22,238 bases of DNA from JBDTVS01 sp040007095 (GTDB lineage Bacteria > Acidobacteriota > Vicinamibacteria > Vicinamibacterales > CAVVIG01). The translations under genes and the position numbers were made by a program. This document shows positions 7,842 to 15,175 of this stretch, piece by piece. Each line of letters starts with the position of its first letter. Within the stretch, counting starts at the first letter, position 1. The notes beneath the pieces are model-generated. The model saw nothing but the letters and a program-made list of their open reading frames with translations, did no database searches and was not told the DNA's origin. The DNA lies in contig JBDTVS010000107.1 of the NCBI GenBank assembly GCA_040007095.1, positions 1 through 22,238 of the forward strand, in the 5' to 3' direction.

Positions 7842-7910
7842 TCACGCGTTCAGCGTCAGCCGCCTGGCCGCGTTCCCGCCCAGCATGGCGATCTGCGCTT
7901 CCGGCGTGAT
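7842..7910 (-). pseudogene. Relic of an amidohydrolase-type C-terminus
   Basis: On the minus strand, directly before a TGA at 7842-7844, the frame reads TPEAQIAMLGGNAARRLTLNA. This resembles the extreme C-terminus of amidohydrolase-family (TIM-barrel) proteins, where a GGNAARL-type helix ends the chain. Upstream the frame is closed by the stop at 7935-7937 and there is no start or further homology before crcB. It is best explained as the stump of a gene removed by deletion. The stop lies 8 bases past the end of the convergent hydrolase gene. Confidence 0.45.
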
Positions 7911-7942
7911 ACACGATGATTTCTTGATCGCTTTTCAGTCGG

Positions 7943-8314
7943 CTACATCAGCCGTGTCAACATCACGCCGAGCCAGAGCGCGACGTATCCCGCCACCACG
8001 CTGCCGACGATGTTGAGCCCGCCAATCAGCCAGGCGCCGTCGGTGACCGCTCGGAACGTCTCCATCTCGAATGTCGAGAACGTGGTGTATGCCCCGATGA
8101 AGCCGACCGGAATGAGGTAGCGCCAGTTGGGATGAACGAGGCGATCGGCCAGCAGTGTGCTGATCACGCCCATCACCAGACACCCGCTGATGTTCACGAC
8201 GAACGTGCCCCAGGGGAACCCGGCCGGAATTCGCGCCTGAATCATCGAGCCCAACTGATAGCGCGCGATCGCTCCAAGCGCGCCGCCCAACGCGATCATA
8301 GCGTAGCGATCCAA
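7943..8314 (-). CDS. crcB: FluC/CrcB fluoride ion channel
   Basis: With a TTG start at 8314 the protein has 123 residues, the usual length for this family. It is a small four-helix inner-membrane protein that works as an antiparallel dimer to export fluoride. Seen here: GGALGAIARY (10-19), GTFVVNISGCLVMG (36-49, with the conserved Asn41) and GFIGAYTTFSTF (71-82), the Phe-box/sodium-site segment. The TTG is chosen because GAGGAGG lies just upstream; the open frame continues further but without a better start. The next ATG (8299) would trim five residues. A fluoride riboswitch was looked for upstream and not found. It appears unrelated to its catabolic neighbours. Confidence 0.93.
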   Translation of the reverse strand: MDRYAMIALGGALGAIARYQLGSMIQARIPAGFPWGTFVVNISGCLVMGVISTLLADRLVHPNWRYLIPVGFIGAYTTFSTFEMETFRAVTDGAWLIGGLNIVGSVVAGYVALWLGVMLTRLM

Positions 8315-8318
8315 TCGG

Positions 8319-8324
8319 CCTCCT
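8319..8324 (-). promoter_or_regulatory. Ribosome binding site that fixes the TTG start of crcB
   Basis: The minus strand reads AGGAGG here, four bases before the TTG codon at 8314. The spacing is a little short but the match is perfect, and the resulting protein length fits the family. Confidence 0.65.
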
Positions 8325-8586
8325 CGCGCGGCGCCATTCGTAGCTACTCCGGTCCCACGGTGACGCTTGGCGATATACACCCGCCAGTCGATGGCCGGCG
8401 ACTTTTCACCCGCCGCACCTCAGACAGCTTTTGAGGCGCTTCGACACCACGCGCTTCAATCATCAACACAGACCTCAGAAGATGTCTCGACCGAAGACCG
8501 TTGCCGAAGAGTTGACCGGCTCACTGCCCGGAATGACTCACACATGGCCGCCATTCGTTCTGGGGAGCGGTGGATTGCAGACAGGA

Positions 8587-9852
8587 CTATGAATGCTTCC
8601 AGTCAGGCGTCGTCACGTACGAGCGGTTGATGTCCGCCACAGTACGCGTACCGCAGTTGCCCATCGCGAGTTTCAGCTCACCTTGCAGGATCTCGAGCAC
8701 GCGATCGACGCCCGGCTGACCGAAGGCGCCCAATCCCCACAGAAACGGTCGGCCCACGCCAACGGCTTTCGCGCCCAGGGCCAGCGCTTTGAAGACATCG
8801 GTGCCGCGTCGAAATCCGCCGTCGACAAATACCGGGATCCGGTTTCCTGCCTCGGCGACCACTTCGGGCAGCGATTCAAGGGTGGAACGCAGCGTCTCCG
8901 TCGCGCGGCCGCCGTGATTGGAGAGCAGGATCCCGTCGAACCCGTGCTCCATGGCCAAACGCGTGTCCTCGTGGGTGTCGATCCCCTTGATAATCAGCGT
9001 ACCGCGCCAGAACTTCCTGAGCTGATCGACAAACGCCCAATCCATCGCCGGGCTCGGCGCACGCACGCCGGTCATGTCGATCCCCTTGAACATCGCGCGG
9101 GTGTCGAGCCCGCCGGGCGGCTCTCCCGGCCCGTGACAGGACACGCATTGACTCAGATCCTTGGGGCGTGTGCGCCTGTAGGTTTCGCTGTTCCTGCCCG
9201 TGGTGTTGTCTACCGTCAACAGCACGACTTTGCTGCCGGCGGCCTCGACGCGCCGCAGCAGCTGCTCACAGGCGGCCCACTTGCTTGGCGCGTAAAGCTG
9301 ATACCAGACCGGTCGGCCGAGCGCCTTGTTGACCGCTTCGATCGGCGTGGAGGTCATCGTCGAGAGGCACTGCAACGTGCCGCGCGCGGCGGCGGCGCGC
9401 GCCACCGCCAGTTCGCCGTCCTGGTGAAACGAGCGCTGGCCGCCGGTCGGACAGAGGAAAATCGGGCTGTTGTAGACAGTGCCGAACAGATCGACCCGTG
9501 TGTCGACAAGCGTGGCGTCGTGCAGGCGGCGCGGCCGCAACTGCACCTGTTTGAAGATCTCGCGATTGGCCCGCAGCGTCGCATCGTCGTCGACACCACT
9601 GGCCATGTACGCCCAGTGTCCGGTCGGCACCTTCCGACGTGCCGCTTCCTCGAACTCGAGGACGTTGAGGGCGCTCGCCGCATCCGCGATGACATCCGCG
9701 ACTTGAAGGGGCGCGCCTTGTAGCGCCTGCTGGGCCGAAGCCAGGGGCAGGCGCAAGAACGCGCCGAGGCCGCCAGCCGCGGCCACGTAGGGACTCGCGG
9801 CCAGAAACCGCAGGAACTCGCGACGGGCGATCGACGCAGGTCGGTCAAGCAT
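8587..9852 (-). CDS. Tat-exported FMN-dependent alpha-hydroxyacid oxidase/dehydrogenase with a CxxCH motif
   Basis: The 421-residue protein belongs to the glycolate/lactate oxidase TIM-barrel family, which oxidises L-2-hydroxyacids to 2-oxoacids using FMN. A Tat signal is visible (ARREFLRFLA, twin Arg at 10-11). Family features include LNVLEFEEAARRKVP at the start of the domain, the WYQLY and TVDN segments, the LIIKGI lysine, and the catalytic SNHGGR with His313. The FMN phosphate end is also kept (VFVDGGFRRGTDVFKALALGA). Unusually, the loop after the TVDN strand carries CVSCH at residues 236-240, a c-type haem-attachment signature. It is 48 bases downstream of a PQQ dehydrogenase on the same strand and may share its transcript. 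No good ribosome binding site is seen; TACAAT a few bases upstream could be a -10 box for a near-leaderless message. The substrate is unknown. Confidence 0.88.
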   Translation of the reverse strand: MLDRPASIARREFLRFLAASPYVAAAGGLGAFLRLPLASAQQALQGAPLQVADVIADAASALNVLEFEEAARRKVPTGHWAYMASGVDDDATLRANREIFKQVQLRPRRLHDATLVDTRVDLFGTVYNSPIFLCPTGGQRSFHQDGELAVARAAAARGTLQCLSTMTSTPIEAVNKALGRPVWYQLYAPSKWAACEQLLRRVEAAGSKVVLLTVDNTTGRNSETYRRTRPKDLSQCVSCHGPGEPPGGLDTRAMFKGIDMTGVRAPSPAMDWAFVDQLRKFWRGTLIIKGIDTHEDTRLAMEHGFDGILLSNHGGRATETLRSTLESLPEVVAEAGNRIPVFVDGGFRRGTDVFKALALGAKAVGVGRPFLWGLGAFGQPGVDRVLEILQGELKLAMGNCGTRTVADINRSYVTTPDWKHS

Positions 9853-9900
9853 GGCGCTGATTGTAACGCAGCGGCGTCGAGACGCTCTCCGCGAATCGGC

Positions 9901-11958
9901 TCATTGCGGCAGGGCAAAGGCGACGACCGAATCGGTCGCCACCACCGCGACGTACTGCTTGCCGTTCTTGCCCTGATAGGCGATTGGGTTCGCGTTCACG
10001 GTGTTCTCGAGCTTGGTCGCCCACAGCTCCTTGCCCGTCTTCGCGTCGAACGCTCGGAAACGCCGGTCGTTGGTCGCGCCGATGAACACGAGGCCGCCGG
10101 CGGTCACTGTCGGGCCGGCGCTGCCGCTCCCACCCACGTTCTGTTTGCCCTCCGGCAGCGCTTCGTTGATGCCGAGCGTCGTCCGCCACGCGATATCGCC
10201 GGTGTTGGCGTTCACCGCAATCAACTGGCTCCATGGCGGACGCTGGCAGGGAAGATTCGCGATCGTGCGGCCGGTTGCGTCCTTCATCGGCGCGCTGAAG
10301 GTGAAGTAGGGGCCAGGCCCATTCACGCTGCCGCGATCGTTGAGCTGATCCGATCCTTCGGTGCCCCGGCCATAGTTCAGACCAGGCTTCTTCTTTTCAA
10401 TCCATCCCACCAGCGATGTGTCGTGCGCGTTGACGAAGACATACCCCGACTTCGGATCCGCCGCGACGCCGCCCCAGTTCACCCCGCCGGTACCGCCAGG
10501 GAATTGAATGGTGCTCTTCGGCGGGGCTCCCTCCTCATGGAAGTTGAACGGGGTGAACGCGCCCGCGTTGTAGAACCCTCCGCTCTTATCCCACAACTCC
10601 TGGCAGGCCTGCACATGGGCTGCCGAGGTGTCCTCGGGCCGGACCATGTCGCGTTCCTTGTTGAAATCGACACGCGTCAGGGCCGCCGGCTTCAGAGGAA
10701 ACGGCTGGGTCGGCGAATACCATTCGCCGGGCACATCGCCTTTCGGCACCTGGCGCTCCTCCACCCCGAACAGCGGTTTGCCGTTGGTGCGATCGAGAAT
10801 GAACATCCAGCCCGTCTTACCCACCGATGCGAGCGCCGGAACGGTTCGGCCGTTCTGCACGACGTCGACAAGGGTCGGTGCGGATGGCATATCGGCATCC
10901 CACAAGTCGTGGTGCACGCTTTGAAAGTGCCACTTGTACTTCCCGGTTTCTGCGTCGACGGCGACGATCGAGTTCCCAAACAGGTTCGCGCCCGGCCGGT
11001 CGCCGCCCCAGTAGTTTGCCGCGGGCCCGCCGATCGCCATGTAGACAATGCCTCGCTGCTCGTCGACCGTCTGCGTCCAGCCCCAGTTATTCACACCCGA
11101 ACGATTTTTCCACCCGTCGTTCAGCCACGTCTCGTGACCCTTCTCGCCGGGGCGGGGCACAGTGTGAAACTCCCAGAGCTTGGTGCCGGTGCGCGCATCG
11201 TACGCTCGCGTATCGCCGGACGGACCGGTGGTGGGCAGTTCGCCGACGGTGGCGCCGAGCACGACGACGTTCTTGTAAACCGTCGGCACACCATTCCACG
11301 GGACCGTGATTTCGGCCATGCCGTCTTTTCCGAAGCCGCTCGAGAGATCGCCCGTCGAGGCGTTCAGTGCAACCAGCTTCGAGCCCGCGGTGAAGAGAAT
11401 GCGCGCCGGCAAACCGCGATCGCCCGGCCAATACGCGACCGCACGCGCCGTGGTCGGGAGCTCCTTCGGCAGCTCGTGCCGCCACAATTCCTTCCCGGTC
11501 TCTGCGTCGAGCGCAAGTACGCGCGAGCCCCCAACCGGGACGTACATCACGCCGCTCACGACGATCGGCGTCGCTTCCGGGTTTCCTGGCGGGTTGGCGC
11601 CCGCCTCTGCAGGGGCCGCGCCACGCCCGCGCCCTGCGGCGGCCGGTGCAGCCGGCGCCGAATCAGGAGCGGAGGCGCGTCCAGTCGCGACCGGCGGCGC
11701 AGCGGCCCCATCAACAGCGGGAGGCGCAGCCGCGCCGCCACGACGTCCGGCCGCCGGCGGCACCAGGCGTACGGTCCAGGCCTGCGTCAACTTCGCCACG
11801 TTGTCGGTCGTGATCTGCGCCAGCGGCGAGTACTTCGTCCCTGCCAGATCGCGGCTGTATAACGGCCAGTCTCCGTCAGCCGAACGGGCCGTGTTTTGGG
11901 CGACCACAACCGCGCCGACGAGCAACGCGGCGCTGAATCCGATTGCCATTCGCTTCAT
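9901..11958 (-). CDS. PQQ-dependent dehydrogenase (quinoprotein glucose/quinate dehydrogenase-like, no membrane anchor)
   Basis: The start is the ATG at 11958, since AGGAG (11966-11970) precedes it by seven bases; earlier GTG/ATG codons in frame lack this. The product is 685 residues with a signal peptide (1-20) and a beta-propeller carrying repeated quinoprotein W-motifs (AVDAETGKYKWHF, ALDAETGKELW, AFDAKTGKELW). VHHDLWDADMPSAPTL and GDRPGANLFG are as in the periplasmic domain of membrane glucose and quinate dehydrogenases, but the five-helix N-terminal anchor of those enzymes is absent. Asp335 (AVDAETG) may be the catalytic Asp. An Ala/Pro/Gly/Arg-rich low-complexity insert (about 67-129) interrupts the first blade. 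Substrates would be alcohols, sugars or cyclic polyols in the periplasm. Confidence 0.88.
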   Translation of the reverse strand: MKRMAIGFSAALLVGAVVVAQNTARSADGDWPLYSRDLAGTKYSPLAQITTDNVAKLTQAWTVRLVPPAAGRRGGAAAPPAVDGAAAPPVATGRASAPDSAPAAPAAAGRGRGAAPAEAGANPPGNPEATPIVVSGVMYVPVGGSRVLALDAETGKELWRHELPKELPTTARAVAYWPGDRGLPARILFTAGSKLVALNASTGDLSSGFGKDGMAEITVPWNGVPTVYKNVVVLGATVGELPTTGPSGDTRAYDARTGTKLWEFHTVPRPGEKGHETWLNDGWKNRSGVNNWGWTQTVDEQRGIVYMAIGGPAANYWGGDRPGANLFGNSIVAVDAETGKYKWHFQSVHHDLWDADMPSAPTLVDVVQNGRTVPALASVGKTGWMFILDRTNGKPLFGVEERQVPKGDVPGEWYSPTQPFPLKPAALTRVDFNKERDMVRPEDTSAAHVQACQELWDKSGGFYNAGAFTPFNFHEEGAPPKSTIQFPGGTGGVNWGGVAADPKSGYVFVNAHDTSLVGWIEKKKPGLNYGRGTEGSDQLNDRGSVNGPGPYFTFSAPMKDATGRTIANLPCQRPPWSQLIAVNANTGDIAWRTTLGINEALPEGKQNVGGSGSAGPTVTAGGLVFIGATNDRRFRAFDAKTGKELWATKLENTVNANPIAYQGKNGKQYVAVVATDSVVAFALPQ

Positions 11959-11965
11959 CTGTGAG

Positions 11966-11970
11966 CTCCT
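11966..11970 (-). promoter_or_regulatory. Ribosome binding site choosing the start of the 685-residue quinoprotein
   Basis: AGGAG on the minus strand, seven bases before the ATG at 11958. It excludes the upstream in-frame GTG (11979) and ATG (11973). Confidence 0.6.
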
Positions 11971-11981
11971 CATGAACACTT

Positions 11982-12029
11982 AGGGCCTGCGGCAAAATAA
12001 GGTGCACACCTTATTCTGCCGCGGGCCCT
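11982..12029. repeat. 48-bp palindromic element (element 2) in a quinoprotein gene leader
   Basis: Pairing 11982-12004 with 12007-12029 leaves two non-Watson-Crick positions (11995/12016, and a T/G at 11988/12023) around a two-base centre, so the whole element can form one long hairpin. It lies 11 bases upstream of the ribosome binding site of the quinoprotein gene. Its left end (11979-12007) matches the left end of element 1 (2792-2820) at about 20 of 29 positions, including CTTAGGGCCTG and AAGGT. It resembles REP-type extragenic palindromes. Confidence 0.8.
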
Positions 12030-12122
12030 TAGGACCGTGGCGGGCAGACCGCACCGGCGTGGGGCGGCTATTGCGTTTCCAACCGCGTATAGTCGTTCCC
12101 ATGTGAACCATCGCAAGTATTG

Positions 12123-12157
12123 GAACCACAAAGAACACCAAGAGCACTTTGTGGTTC
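12123..12157 (-). repeat. 11-bp inverted repeat downstream of a PQQ dehydrogenase gene
   Basis: GAACCACAAAG (12123-12133) pairs exactly with CTTTGTGGTTC (12147-12157) around a 13-base loop. It starts 36 bases past the stop of the minus-strand quinoprotein gene and could end that transcript, but no U-run follows. Its sequence also resembles the ACCACAAAG-AACACC-AAGAGCAC degenerate repeat type noted at 6188-6232. Confidence 0.6.
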
Positions 12158-12192
12158 GCTACATCGTTTTGCAAATTGCTCTAACTGTTCTG

Positions 12193-13917
12193 TTACGGCA
12201 ACGCAAAGACGTACATCGCATCGTGCCGGCGGGTCGGCGTGATCCCCGCCTGTGCGATGAGGCCGCCCGTCAAGGCACCTTCGCCAGACAGCACGGCCAA
12301 GTACTGCTTGCCGTTCACCGCATACGTGATGGTGCTGTTTTGAACCGTGCCCTGCAGCGCCGTTTCCCATAGCGTTTTGCCGCTGACCGCATCGAAGGCG
12401 TGCAGCTTGCCGTCGAGATCGCCCCAGAAGACAAGGTCTCCCGCCGTCGCGAGCATCGCGCCGTTTCCAGGTGCGCGACCTCTGTAAATGATCGTGGCTT
12501 CACCGGTCGACATGTTCACCTTGGCGACGCCCGCGAAATTCGCGACGTCGGTCCCCGCCCGTCTCGTGCCGACCCGCTTTTCCGGCACCGACGGCTGACC
12601 GTCCTTGGCCGGCACCGCCGACGTCATGTCCATGCAGTTGTCGGTGAACGGCACGTACAGCGAATTCTGGCCCGGGTGGTAGGCGAGCGGCCAGTAGCTG
12701 CGCGTATTCCAGTAGCACAGCACGTGATTCTGGCCCGGCTCTCTGAAAATCAGGTCGGTGTTCAAGTGGGCGATGCCGGTCTTGCCGTCGATGTTCGAAA
12801 TGATGAAATTCTTGGTGTCGTACGGAAACGGCGTCGCCCACAAGAACTGGCCATTTCCCCGGTCGAGCGCCCACATGCCGCCGCCCTCTCCGACCATCAC
12901 CATGACGTCGCGCTGCTGTCCGCGGGGAATATCCGGGTTGAACCACTTGACGAATTTCGGATCGGGGCTCACTGCCGTGCGAAAGAGCGTCCGTTCGTGC
13001 GTGTAGTCCTCGTCCCAATCGTCGCCGGGCAGATGCTGGTAGTACCACGCGAGCTTGCCCGTATCGGGATTCAAGGCGACGGTTGAGTTGCTGTACAGAT
13101 CCGCGGGCGAGGAGGTCGGAATCGCGTCGGGGTTGCCGCCATGCCGCACCGCCCTCGTATTCGGTGTCGGATTCGCGATGCCCCAGTAGACGAGACGCTT
13201 CACCGGATCGTAGCCCCCGGGAAGGCCCCAGGTGGACGCCACCCGGGTCGCCTCAGGCGCGCCCCCCCACGTCTTCCCACCGGGATCATCATCGCCAGCC
13301 GCCGTATAGAACTTCCAGACCTCGGCACCCGTTCGGGCGTCGTGCGCCGCCACATAGCAATTCTCCCGTCGGGGTGCACAAGTACGGCCTGTCAGCACCT
13401 TGCCCTCGACCACGATCGGACCCGACGTCGAGCCGCCCGCGGTCTTCTTTTCCCACCGCACCGTCCCGGTTCGCGCATCGAGCGCGATGAGCATGCTGTC
13501 GGGCCCGGTGTAGAAGACAAGATCATCAAAGATCGCCAGCGTCTTGGGCCGCGCGTTGCCATCCCGCTTGAACTCCCAAATGGTCGCGCCGGTTGCCGCG
13601 TCCAGTGCCCGCACGCCGGCTCCAGGCAGGATCACGTACATGACGCCGCGGTAGACGAGAGGAATGCTTTCGACCGTCCCCATCCCGAGCTCGGACGTCC
13701 AGGCGACCTTCAACTGGCCGACGTTTTGACGCGTGATCTGTTTCAGCGGGCTGTACCGCTGCGCGTCGTAGGTCCGGCTGTACATCAGCCAGTCGTCCGC
13801 ACTCGGGTGTTCGAGCATCTCTTTCGTCACCGGCGTGAATTTGGCGATCTGCGCCCAGGCCGACAGCGAGAGGGCGGCGACGAGCGCCGACGTGACACAC
13901 GCAAAGGTTCGAAACAC
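12193..13917 (-). CDS. PQQ-dependent alcohol dehydrogenase, methanol/ethanol family
   Basis: A GTG start at 13917 is preferred over the TTG at 13938 because AGGAG (13924-13928) lies six bases before it; this gives 574 residues. A signal peptide (1-22, AWA/Q) leads into an eight-bladed quinoprotein propeller: SADDWLMYSRTYDAQRYSPL is the classic N-terminal segment, and AALDA-TG-W-type repeats recur. The LPGDDWDEDY segment (298-305 for GDDWDEDY) is the counterpart of the DEWD segment of alcohol dehydrogenases. No adjacent Cys-Cys pair is seen, although methanol dehydrogenase has one in its active site. At the expected catalytic Asp site the sequence is ALNPDTG, with Asn283 in place of Asp and Asp285 two residues on. 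No fused haem domain; the small cytochrome c at 14705-15088 could take its electrons. Confidence 0.88.
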   Translation of the reverse strand: MFRTFACVTSALVAALSLSAWAQIAKFTPVTKEMLEHPSADDWLMYSRTYDAQRYSPLKQITRQNVGQLKVAWTSELGMGTVESIPLVYRGVMYVILPGAGVRALDAATGATIWEFKRDGNARPKTLAIFDDLVFYTGPDSMLIALDARTGTVRWEKKTAGGSTSGPIVVEGKVLTGRTCAPRRENCYVAAHDARTGAEVWKFYTAAGDDDPGGKTWGGAPEATRVASTWGLPGGYDPVKRLVYWGIANPTPNTRAVRHGGNPDAIPTSSPADLYSNSTVALNPDTGKLAWYYQHLPGDDWDEDYTHERTLFRTAVSPDPKFVKWFNPDIPRGQQRDVMVMVGEGGGMWALDRGNGQFLWATPFPYDTKNFIISNIDGKTGIAHLNTDLIFREPGQNHVLCYWNTRSYWPLAYHPGQNSLYVPFTDNCMDMTSAVPAKDGQPSVPEKRVGTRRAGTDVANFAGVAKVNMSTGEATIIYRGRAPGNGAMLATAGDLVFWGDLDGKLHAFDAVSGKTLWETALQGTVQNSTITYAVNGKQYLAVLSGEGALTGGLIAQAGITPTRRHDAMYVFALP

Positions 13918-13923
13918 GGCGCG

Positions 13924-13928
13924 CTCCT
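13924..13928 (-). promoter_or_regulatory. Ribosome binding site supporting the GTG start of the 574-residue quinoprotein
   Basis: AGGAG on the minus strand, six bases upstream of GTG (13917). The upstream in-frame TTG at 13938 lacks such a site and would put charged residues ahead of the signal peptide. Confidence 0.55.
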
Positions 13929-13968
13929 GTTTCAGCAATGGAAATCTTGAGGACTCTGAATTCGCGTC

Positions 13969-14535
13969 TTACTCTCTGAAGATCCGCGAGAGCGGCATCT
14001 CGAGGCCCGGCAGCAACGCGGTCGTCAGGATGTCGCCCCCCTCGCGTGACAACTCCACGGCGGACGCGAATCGAGCACCGGCCCGACTGTGCACCCGAAT
14101 ACTCTCGCTCTCTGGATTGACAATCCAGTACTCCGTCACTCCCGTGCGTTCGTACAACTGACGCTTGATCGTTTCGTCCCGTTTGCGCGTGCCCTTCGAC
14201 AGAATCTCGATGACGAGATCGGGAACCACCTGCACGAAATCTCCCTTCATCGCCTCGGCGGCCCGCGCGGCAGACAGATACAGCAAGTCGGGTTCCACGA
14301 CGTCGAACATGGAGAAGATGACATCGAGTGGCGCGTAGAACACGCGACCGCCCGGATGCGCTTCCAGCCAGGCGCCGAGCAGCAGATACAGGCTCCCGGA
14401 GATTCCCTGATGGCGAATATTCGGCGACGGCGACACGTAATGCTCCCCATCGATCAATTCGTGCCGCATCCCGTCATCGGGAAACAGCAGGAAATCGTCG
14501 TACGTGAGCTTCACGCCAGAGGCCGCTGTCTTCAT
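13969..14535 (-). CDS. Uma2-family (DUF820) putative PD-(D/E)xK nuclease
   Basis: The start is set at ATG 14535, preceded by AGAGGAA; an upstream GTG (14553) is less likely. The 188-residue protein carries the standard Uma2 layout: LTYDDFLLFPDDG, then ELIDGEHYVSPSP (26-38), YAPLDVIF (68-74), EPDLLYLS (81-88) and VPDLVIEILSKGTRKRD (104-120) ending in the Lys/Tyr helix before YWIVNP. Asp83, Glu110 and Lys124 are candidate PD-(D/E)xK residues. The family is assigned a restriction-endonuclease-like fold; its biological function is not settled, and it is often present in many copies in cyanobacteria, Chloroflexi and Acidobacteria. No methylase or partner gene is nearby. It sits alone between a cytochrome and a quinoprotein gene. 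Confidence 0.88.
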   Translation of the reverse strand: MKTAASGVKLTYDDFLLFPDDGMRHELIDGEHYVSPSPNIRHQGISGSLYLLLGAWLEAHPGGRVFYAPLDVIFSMFDVVEPDLLYLSAARAAEAMKGDFVQVVPDLVIEILSKGTRKRDETIKRQLYERTGVTEYWIVNPESESIRVHSRAGARFASAVELSREGGDILTTALLPGLEMPLSRIFRE

Positions 14536-14661
14536 ATCGTTCCTCTCGGGCACGCGCTCATTCTACCGTCGTCTTGCCGGTTTGGTGCCAGGAGTTGCAA
14601 CGCCAAATTTCAAAGGATTCTGAGGAGCGCAGACCGAGGGCTGCCATTTTGTGCACGCAGT

Positions 14662-14696
14662 GCCCCGAAGCGCGCGGCATGAATTGCAATCGGGGC
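14662..14696 (-). terminator. Weak hairpin just past the cytochrome c gene
   Basis: GCCCCGA (14662-14668) pairs with TCGGGGC (14690-14696) with a 21-base loop, 8 bases downstream of the cytochrome stop codon. There is no U-tract after it, so a terminator function is only a guess. Confidence 0.25.
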
Positions 14697-14704
14697 GTCA
14701 GGGG

Positions 14705-15088
14705 CTACTGACCGAGCAACGGAATGTCCTTGGAGGCCGGCGTCGACGGGATCGACTGGAGGAACGCGTAGATGTCGGCAAGGTCCCGGTCGGCCAGCAC
14801 GCCACGGGTGTAGGGAGCCATCTGCCCTGTTGGCTGGCGCAGATATTTCTGGAACGCGGCAAACGCAATCGGCCGCGGTGCAATCCGAGCCCCCGCCGCC
14901 CCGCCCTGGCCCATCGTGCCGTGGCAGGCCGTGCAGTAGTACGCGGTGAAGAGTCGCTTGCCGTTTTGTTCGTTGCCGTCTGAGACGGCCGACTGGGCCT
15001 GTAGTGTCGACACGGTCAGCAGACTGATGACGCAGGTCAGGCGACCCGATTTCACCACAGCGACCACCAGCAGCCGAAGCGTTCTCAT
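14705..15088 (-). CDS. Small periplasmic class I cytochrome c
   Basis: With the ATG at 15088 the protein is 127 residues: a signal sequence with two basic positions (Arg2, Lys13) and a hydrophobic core up to LQAQ (about residue 32), then a single haem domain. The haem site is CTACH (Cys52, Cys55, His56) in AYYCTACHGTMGQGG, and the distal ligand is probably the Met in GQMAPY. The C-terminal helix DLADIYAFLQSIP is typical of this fold. A purine-rich GGAAGGCGGA precedes the start. The open frame extends upstream but that part has no signal-peptide character. Placed between a tannase-like and quinoprotein genes, it is a natural electron acceptor for the periplasmic dehydrogenases of this region, though that is inference. 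Confidence 0.88.
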   Translation of the reverse strand: MRTLRLLVVAVVKSGRLTCVISLLTVSTLQAQSAVSDGNEQNGKRLFTAYYCTACHGTMGQGGAAGARIAPRPIAFAAFQKYLRQPTGQMAPYTRGVLADRDLADIYAFLQSIPSTPASKDIPLLGQ

Positions 15089-15175
15089 TTCGTCCGCCTT
15101 CCACGATCTGAGGCCCGCGAATCCGTTGAGCTTCCTACGGCGTCCCGAGGCGGCGGTCACGTCCCGTCGGGCGAA

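Noticed and set aside
6239..7925. Near-identical 19-base direct repeats (TGATACACGACGCTTTCTT at 6239 and a 17/19 match at 7907) flanking the hydrolase gene, as if it were an inserted unit
   Set aside because: A 17-of-19 match between two places is expected about once by chance in a window of this size, and there are no other signs of a mobile unit.
8315..8480. Fluoride riboswitch upstream of crcB
   Set aside because: Neither strand contains the conserved GGCGATGG / CTGATGGCTCC-type segments in order; the similar-looking CGATGGCCGGCGAC runs on the opposite strand to the gene.
8482..8589. 35-codon frame starting MSRPKTVAEEL between crcB and the hydroxyacid oxidase
   Set aside because: No good ribosome binding site, no homology, and it overlaps the end of the oxidase gene on the other strand.
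9904..11862. Long plus-strand open frame of 652 codons opposite the quinoprotein gene
   Set aside because: Antisense shadow of a well-supported PQQ dehydrogenase; such frames arise from high GC at third codon positions.
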